From assembly GCA_910585405.1 (NCBI GenBank), contig CAJUDO010000053.1, positions 1 through 8,262 of the forward strand: 8,262 nt of DNA, read 5' to 3'. The notes under the pieces were generated by a model that saw only the letters and a program-made list of their open reading frames with translations, made no database searches and had not been told where the DNA came from. The position numbers and the translations under genes were made by a program. Source of the stretch: an uncultured Peptococcaceae bacterium. Its GTDB lineage: Bacteria; Bacillota; Peptococcia; Peptococcales; Peptococcaceae. Of this stretch, positions 4,740 through 8,262 are shown in pieces (position 1 is the first letter of the stretch; every line of letters begins with the position of its first letter).

Positions 4740-5582
4740 TTACGATTGATATTGCTGTACAATCTGCTCCAAATAGCCTAAAAAGGCATCCCGCAAATCC
4801 TCACGCTGCAGGGCAAACTCCACCGTAGCCTGCAAAAAGCCCAGCTTGTCACCCACATCATGGCGGCGGCCCTTGAAGGCATAGGCTAACATTTTTTCCT
4901 TTGTTGCCAGCGTTTTCAACGCATCGGTCAACTGAATCTCATTGCCCGCTCCCGGCGCTGTTTTTTCCAGAATGTCAAAGATTGCAGGCGTGATAATAGC
5001 CTTTGGCTTTTCCACCAACGAGCGCACCGTATACAATCCCTCAGCAATTTTATCGCCGTCCACCACACCGTACTTATGAATATCCTGCAACGCTACTTCC
5101 TTCACACCCAAAATTGAGCACTGCTCCCGCTCATACAAATCCATCATCTGTTTCAGACATGGATACTCTGGTGAATCCACAATATCGTCACCCAGCATCA
5201 CAGCAAAGGGTTCATTGCCGATAAAATTCTTGGCACAGTACACCGCATGGCCCAAACCCAACGCCGTTTTCTGCCGTACAAACTGAATGTTGGCCATACC
5301 GGCGATATCCTGAATCTGCTCCAACAAATCGTACTTGCCCTTTTTCTCCAACTCCATTTCCAACTCCACCGAGCGGTCAAAATGATCCTCAATGACCGAC
5401 TTGTAACGGCCAATGACGATTAAAATATCCTCGATGCCGCTCTCCACAGCCTCTTCCACAATATACTGAATGGTAGGCTTGTCCACCACCGGCAACATCT
5501 CTTTGGGCTGACTCTTGGTAGCCGGTAAAAACCGCGTACCGAACCCAGCAGCGGGAATGATTGCTTTTGTTATTTTTTGCAT
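4740..5582 (-). CDS. galU: UTP-glucose-1-phosphate uridylyltransferase, with an internal deletion
   Basis: GalU/GtaB makes UDP-glucose from UTP and glucose-1-phosphate in the cytoplasm, supplying capsule, lipopolysaccharide or wall glycan synthesis. Visible are the nucleotide-binding start IIPAAGFGTRFLPATK (8-23), PKEMLPVVDKPTIQYIVEEA (26-45), LGLGHAVYCAKNFIG (108-122), LGDDIV (130-135), KYGVVDG (170-176), VEKPK (190-194), GAGNEIQLTDAL (211-222) and RRHDVGDKLGF (239-249). The protein is 280 residues against about 290-300 in homologues. The shortfall is one place: after VEKPK the usual segment ending in APSNLAIxGRY (about 13 residues) is absent, and the sequence goes straight to AIITPAIFDIL. 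The frame is kept. Whether the enzyme is active is open. GGGAG lies 7 bases before the ATG at 5582, within the end of the upstream glycosyltransferase gene (13-base overlap), indicating an operon and likely translational coupling. Confidence 0.93.
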   Translation of the reverse strand: MQKITKAIIPAAGFGTRFLPATKSQPKEMLPVVDKPTIQYIVEEAVESGIEDILIVIGRYKSVIEDHFDRSVELEMELEKKGKYDLLEQIQDIAGMANIQFVRQKTALGLGHAVYCAKNFIGNEPFAVMLGDDIVDSPEYPCLKQMMDLYEREQCSILGVKEVALQDIHKYGVVDGDKIAEGLYTVRSLVEKPKAIITPAIFDILEKTAPGAGNEIQLTDALKTLATKEKMLAYAFKGRRHDVGDKLGFLQATVEFALQREDLRDAFLGYLEQIVQQYQS

Positions 5583-8212
5583 GAATGTTCTCCCAATAAT
5601 TCGGAAATATCTATAAATTTCCTATCGTCACTATAATTCTTTATGCTGTTAATTTGTATACCAGGGAGAATGCGTTTTAGCTCTTTTGAGTATATTTTTT
5701 TTGCTTTTCTTTTAAATATTTTTAATTTCCTATACAATACTAAAATTACCCCTTCCCAATATGTAAAGGGCATTTCCCCTGGCGCTACAACATAAATCAA
5801 ATCACTATCTGCATATTGGCGTAAAGTATCATTTGTTTCTTTTTCAAAACTCCATTGCAAAAAGACAAAAATACTTTTCTCTAATCGTACTGTTTGAGTT
5901 AAAGCTATAAATTGTTCCTTGTCTGCAGAATTTACTAAATTTGATATAATATAAATATCAAATTTTTTCGATTTATTTTTTTCATAACTAATTATTTTTA
6001 AATCTTTATCAATATTTCCTGTTAGAATAGTATCATTAATTTTTTTATTAACTTGCGCACTGTCATGTTTACAATATTGTTGTAAAAATTCAGTATACTT
6101 ACTATCGCATACAAATTCTTTTTTGGAATCATTCATAAAGTCTACCAATTCAAAAACATCATTTATTCGTTTAAATGGCAATGTATCAATGTCAAAATAT
6201 AGTCCTCGTTCACTTATATATTCCTCATAATCATAGGTAAATAAAATAATTTCTTTTTTTGTATTTGCGAAATCGAAAAATATACTAGAATAGTCTGTAA
6301 TTAAACAATCAGCAATGTTTAGAAACGTATAGGTTTCATAGAAAGGATGAAATTCCATAATATGTTTATAATGCCCTAACTTAATTTTTCTCATAACTAA
6401 CTGATGCAACTTAACAAATAAAACGATATCGTCATTTAATTGACTATCTATAATATCCAGTAATTCCAATATCTCATTCTTATATTTTTCTACAGCAATT
6501 GCATCAATTGTTTTTCCTCTCCAAGTAGGCATATAAGCATAAATCTTTTTCCCTAATAATCCCATATTACGTTTTATTTTCATAGTATCAACGTCAGTAA
6601 AAAAAACTGAATTTCTAGGATAACCTGACAGCAATACCGTTCCTGTATATAAATCATTAAGAAAAAAACTATCTGTCATTTTCTCAAAAGTATACTCATT
6701 AGGATATAGTAAATAATCACTCATTAAAAAATTGCCTTGATTATTGCCCACATCCTTTAGACCTGTCTCCATGTATTTCCCTAATGTTTTCAACGGCGTG
6801 CCATGCCATGTATTTAAATATATCTGCCCTTCTCTTTTTGAAAAGAAACTAGGAAACCGAGAGTTACAAACTAAATATTTTGCGGTTGCTAAAAGCCGCA
6901 AATATTCATCAGAAAATGTTTTCACCAATCTTACATCCATTTCATTGAATCTAATAAAAGTTGTATCTCTGTGTAGATTATTACTTCCTATATAGACTTT
7001 TAAATTTTCCCGTTCTAGCAAATCTTTTGCCAGATAGTAAATACTGTCATTAAAATTACTACCATAATAAGATACCAATAAAATACTTTCATTATCTATT
7101 GGTTTTTTACTATATTTTGCGTATTTTATACTAAATTTTCTATCTTCACATTTTTTTCTAAAATCCTTTAATTTCTTTTTACAGGTTTTAATGATAACCT
7201 TCCAACAATAAACACCCTTTTTTAAGAAATTAGGACAATAAATAAATAATAACATAGCGAACCAATAGGAGCGATAGCAATTTAGCCTAATTAAAAATCT
7301 ATTTTTCGTATCAATTCTACAGATAGTTTTTCGCCAATTCCAAAAATAATAATCAAACAAAGCAAAAAATTCTTTTGCAATTGCCTTCTGCAATTTCTTA
7401 TCACTATAATTTTTGAAATCTCTAATCCGTCTCAGATAATAATGTGCTTCAACTCTCCAAAGGGCTCCCTCAAATTGATTAAAATATCCATTTCTCAAAG
7501 CCATTTCGTTAACCACTTTAAGAGCTATCACATTATCCAATAACACTTTTGTATATGCACTAGTAGTCGCTCCATCTCTTTTTGTTAGATAATAGTATAA
7601 CGGTTCATCTATAGTCACAAATTTAGCCTTACTCATTTCATATTCAAACAAAAAAATGAAATCTTCAGCATAATGAATATTTTCATCAAAATTAATATTA
7701 TTTTGTTCCAAAATACTTCTCTTATACAATTTATCCCATACAAATAAAGTTTGTTTTGATAGAATTTCAGGCATTTCAAATATATCAGAGACTATAGTAA
7801 AACTTTTTGGAATAAAAATTTTCATGTCATTAGCTGTCACCTCATATCGACCACATTGTATAATATCGGCATTTTCTTCCACAGCAGTCCAATACATTTT
7901 TTCATACATTAATACATCCACTGTATCGTCAGCATCCACAAATCCAATAAATTCACCCTTAGCTGCACTCATTCCTAAATTTCTGGCTGCCGAAACTCCT
8001 TTGTTTTCTTGAAAAAAAGCTACTATATTAGGATAATTTTTTTGATACTTTAAAATTATATCTTTTGTCCCGTCTGAAGAACCGTCATCAATAACAATAA
8101 TTTCAATTTCTTTTAAGGATTGATTAACTAAACTCTCCAAACATTTATCTAAAAAACATTCCGCATTGTAAGCCGGAATAATGACGCTTACTTTAATATC
8201 ATCTTTTTTCAT
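5570..8212 (-). CDS. Fusion of a family 2 glycosyltransferase with a CDP-glycerol-type polyol-phosphate transferase
   Basis: An 880-residue cytoplasmic or membrane-associated enzyme. Residues 7-230 are a GT-A glycosyltransferase: VSVIIPAYNAECFLDKCLES (8-27), IDDGSSDGT (41-49), NKGVSAARNLG (70-80) and the metal-binding FVDADD (91-96), then DKLYKR (160-165) and a YAEDFIFLFEY region (181-191). Residues 376-730 resemble TagB/TagF CDP-glycerol glycerophosphotransferases: LNTWHGTPLKTLGKY (466-480, His470), LLSGYPRN (527-534), YMPTWRGK (560-567), FVKLHQ (599-604, His603) and LITDYSSIFFDFA (637-649). Residues 231-375 are a basic linker. Residues 731-880 are not recognised. It probably adds a sugar and a glycerol- or ribitol-phosphate to a growing capsule or teichoic-like polymer; substrates are unknown. 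AAAGGA lies about 9 bases before the ATG at 8212. The gene is far more AT-rich than galU beside it, suggesting lateral transfer of this cassette. Confidence 0.88.
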   Translation of the reverse strand: MKKDDIKVSVIIPAYNAECFLDKCLESLVNQSLKEIEIIVIDDGSSDGTKDIILKYQKNYPNIVAFFQENKGVSAARNLGMSAAKGEFIGFVDADDTVDVLMYEKMYWTAVEENADIIQCGRYEVTANDMKIFIPKSFTIVSDIFEMPEILSKQTLFVWDKLYKRSILEQNNINFDENIHYAEDFIFLFEYEMSKAKFVTIDEPLYYYLTKRDGATTSAYTKVLLDNVIALKVVNEMALRNGYFNQFEGALWRVEAHYYLRRIRDFKNYSDKKLQKAIAKEFFALFDYYFWNWRKTICRIDTKNRFLIRLNCYRSYWFAMLLFIYCPNFLKKGVYCWKVIIKTCKKKLKDFRKKCEDRKFSIKYAKYSKKPIDNESILLVSYYGSNFNDSIYYLAKDLLERENLKVYIGSNNLHRDTTFIRFNEMDVRLVKTFSDEYLRLLATAKYLVCNSRFPSFFSKREGQIYLNTWHGTPLKTLGKYMETGLKDVGNNQGNFLMSDYLLYPNEYTFEKMTDSFFLNDLYTGTVLLSGYPRNSVFFTDVDTMKIKRNMGLLGKKIYAYMPTWRGKTIDAIAVEKYKNEILELLDIIDSQLNDDIVLFVKLHQLVMRKIKLGHYKHIMEFHPFYETYTFLNIADCLITDYSSIFFDFANTKKEIILFTYDYEEYISERGLYFDIDTLPFKRINDVFELVDFMNDSKKEFVCDSKYTEFLQQYCKHDSAQVNKKINDTILTGNIDKDLKIISYEKNKSKKFDIYIISNLVNSADKEQFIALTQTVRLEKSIFVFLQWSFEKETNDTLRQYADSDLIYVVAPGEMPFTYWEGVILVLYRKLKIFKRKAKKIYSKELKRILPGIQINSIKNYSDDRKFIDISELLGEHSCKK

Positions 8213-8262
8213 TTTCCCAAATCCTTTTTAATCTGTGTGGTAGAAATCTCTGGCGTTCTAGG
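8209..8262 (-). CDS. C-terminal end of an upstream gene, partial
   Basis: An open frame enters from the right edge and ends in TGA at 8209-8211, encoding PRTPEISTTQIKKDLGK before the stop. The stop overlaps the ATG of the glycosyltransferase fusion as ATGA, the usual sign of a coupled operon. The tail, with its TPEIS...KKDLG pattern, faintly recalls the end of NAD-dependent sugar epimerase/reductase proteins, which would suit a polysaccharide locus. Seventeen residues are too few to identify it. Confidence 0.5.
   Translation of the reverse strand, partial: PRTPEISTTQIKKDLGK

Noticed and set aside
1..8262. CRISPR arrays, tRNA or rRNA genes, insertion sequences, phage attachment sites
   Set aside because: I found no regularly spaced repeats, no cloverleaf-like sequence, no transposase-like frames and no flanking duplications.

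Overview
The window looks like a chromosomal stretch of a Bacillota (Firmicutes) bacterium. The evidence is the many sigma-A-type promoters with 17-18 bp spacers, purine-rich ribosome binding sites, T-tailed hairpin terminators, a SpoVG gene, and an ispE / regulator / spoVG order that recalls the Bacillus ispE-purR-yabJ-spoVG-glmU region. A Negativicutes-type gut bacterium is my best guess, from general resemblance only; the class cannot be fixed from this sequence. Every large gene lies on the minus strand, so transcription runs from right to left.

Right part (8262 to 4666): a surface-polysaccharide operon. It starts with the last codons of an unidentified gene that overlaps, by an ATGA junction, a strikingly AT-rich 880-residue fusion protein. 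That protein joins a family 2 glycosyltransferase to a CDP-glycerol-type polyol-phosphate transferase and carries an unrecognised C-terminal extension. Its 3' end overlaps galU (UTP-glucose-1-phosphate uridylyltransferase) by 13 bases, and a strong terminator follows. This GalU lacks about 13 residues of a normally conserved segment, the APSNLAIxGRY region after VEKP.

Middle (4542 to 2938): a promoter drives a two-gene unit, a GtrA-like small membrane protein and an acyltransferase-3-type membrane protein. Both are typical of lipid-linked sugar transfer and polysaccharide decoration at the envelope.

Intergenic block (2549 to 2874): the most interesting part. A plus-strand promoter, leader and 37-residue hydrophobic ORF resemble a holin-like type I toxin. 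A convergent minus-strand promoter and a rho-independent terminator define a ~92-nt antisense RNA that covers the 3' end of the toxin message. The toxin leader also contains a 15-base element complementary to its own 3' end, and a small hairpin that covers part of the ribosome binding site. Together these look like a complete, unannotated type I toxin-antitoxin module.

Left part (2512 to 1): a promoter drives ispE (isoprenoid MEP pathway), whose end overlaps a GntR/FCD-family regulator by 14 bases; a terminator follows. spoVG has its own promoter, a leader with a dyad repeat, and a 16-bp-stem terminator directly after its stop. A last minus-strand promoter at 106-134 points off the left edge, probably towards the next housekeeping gene.
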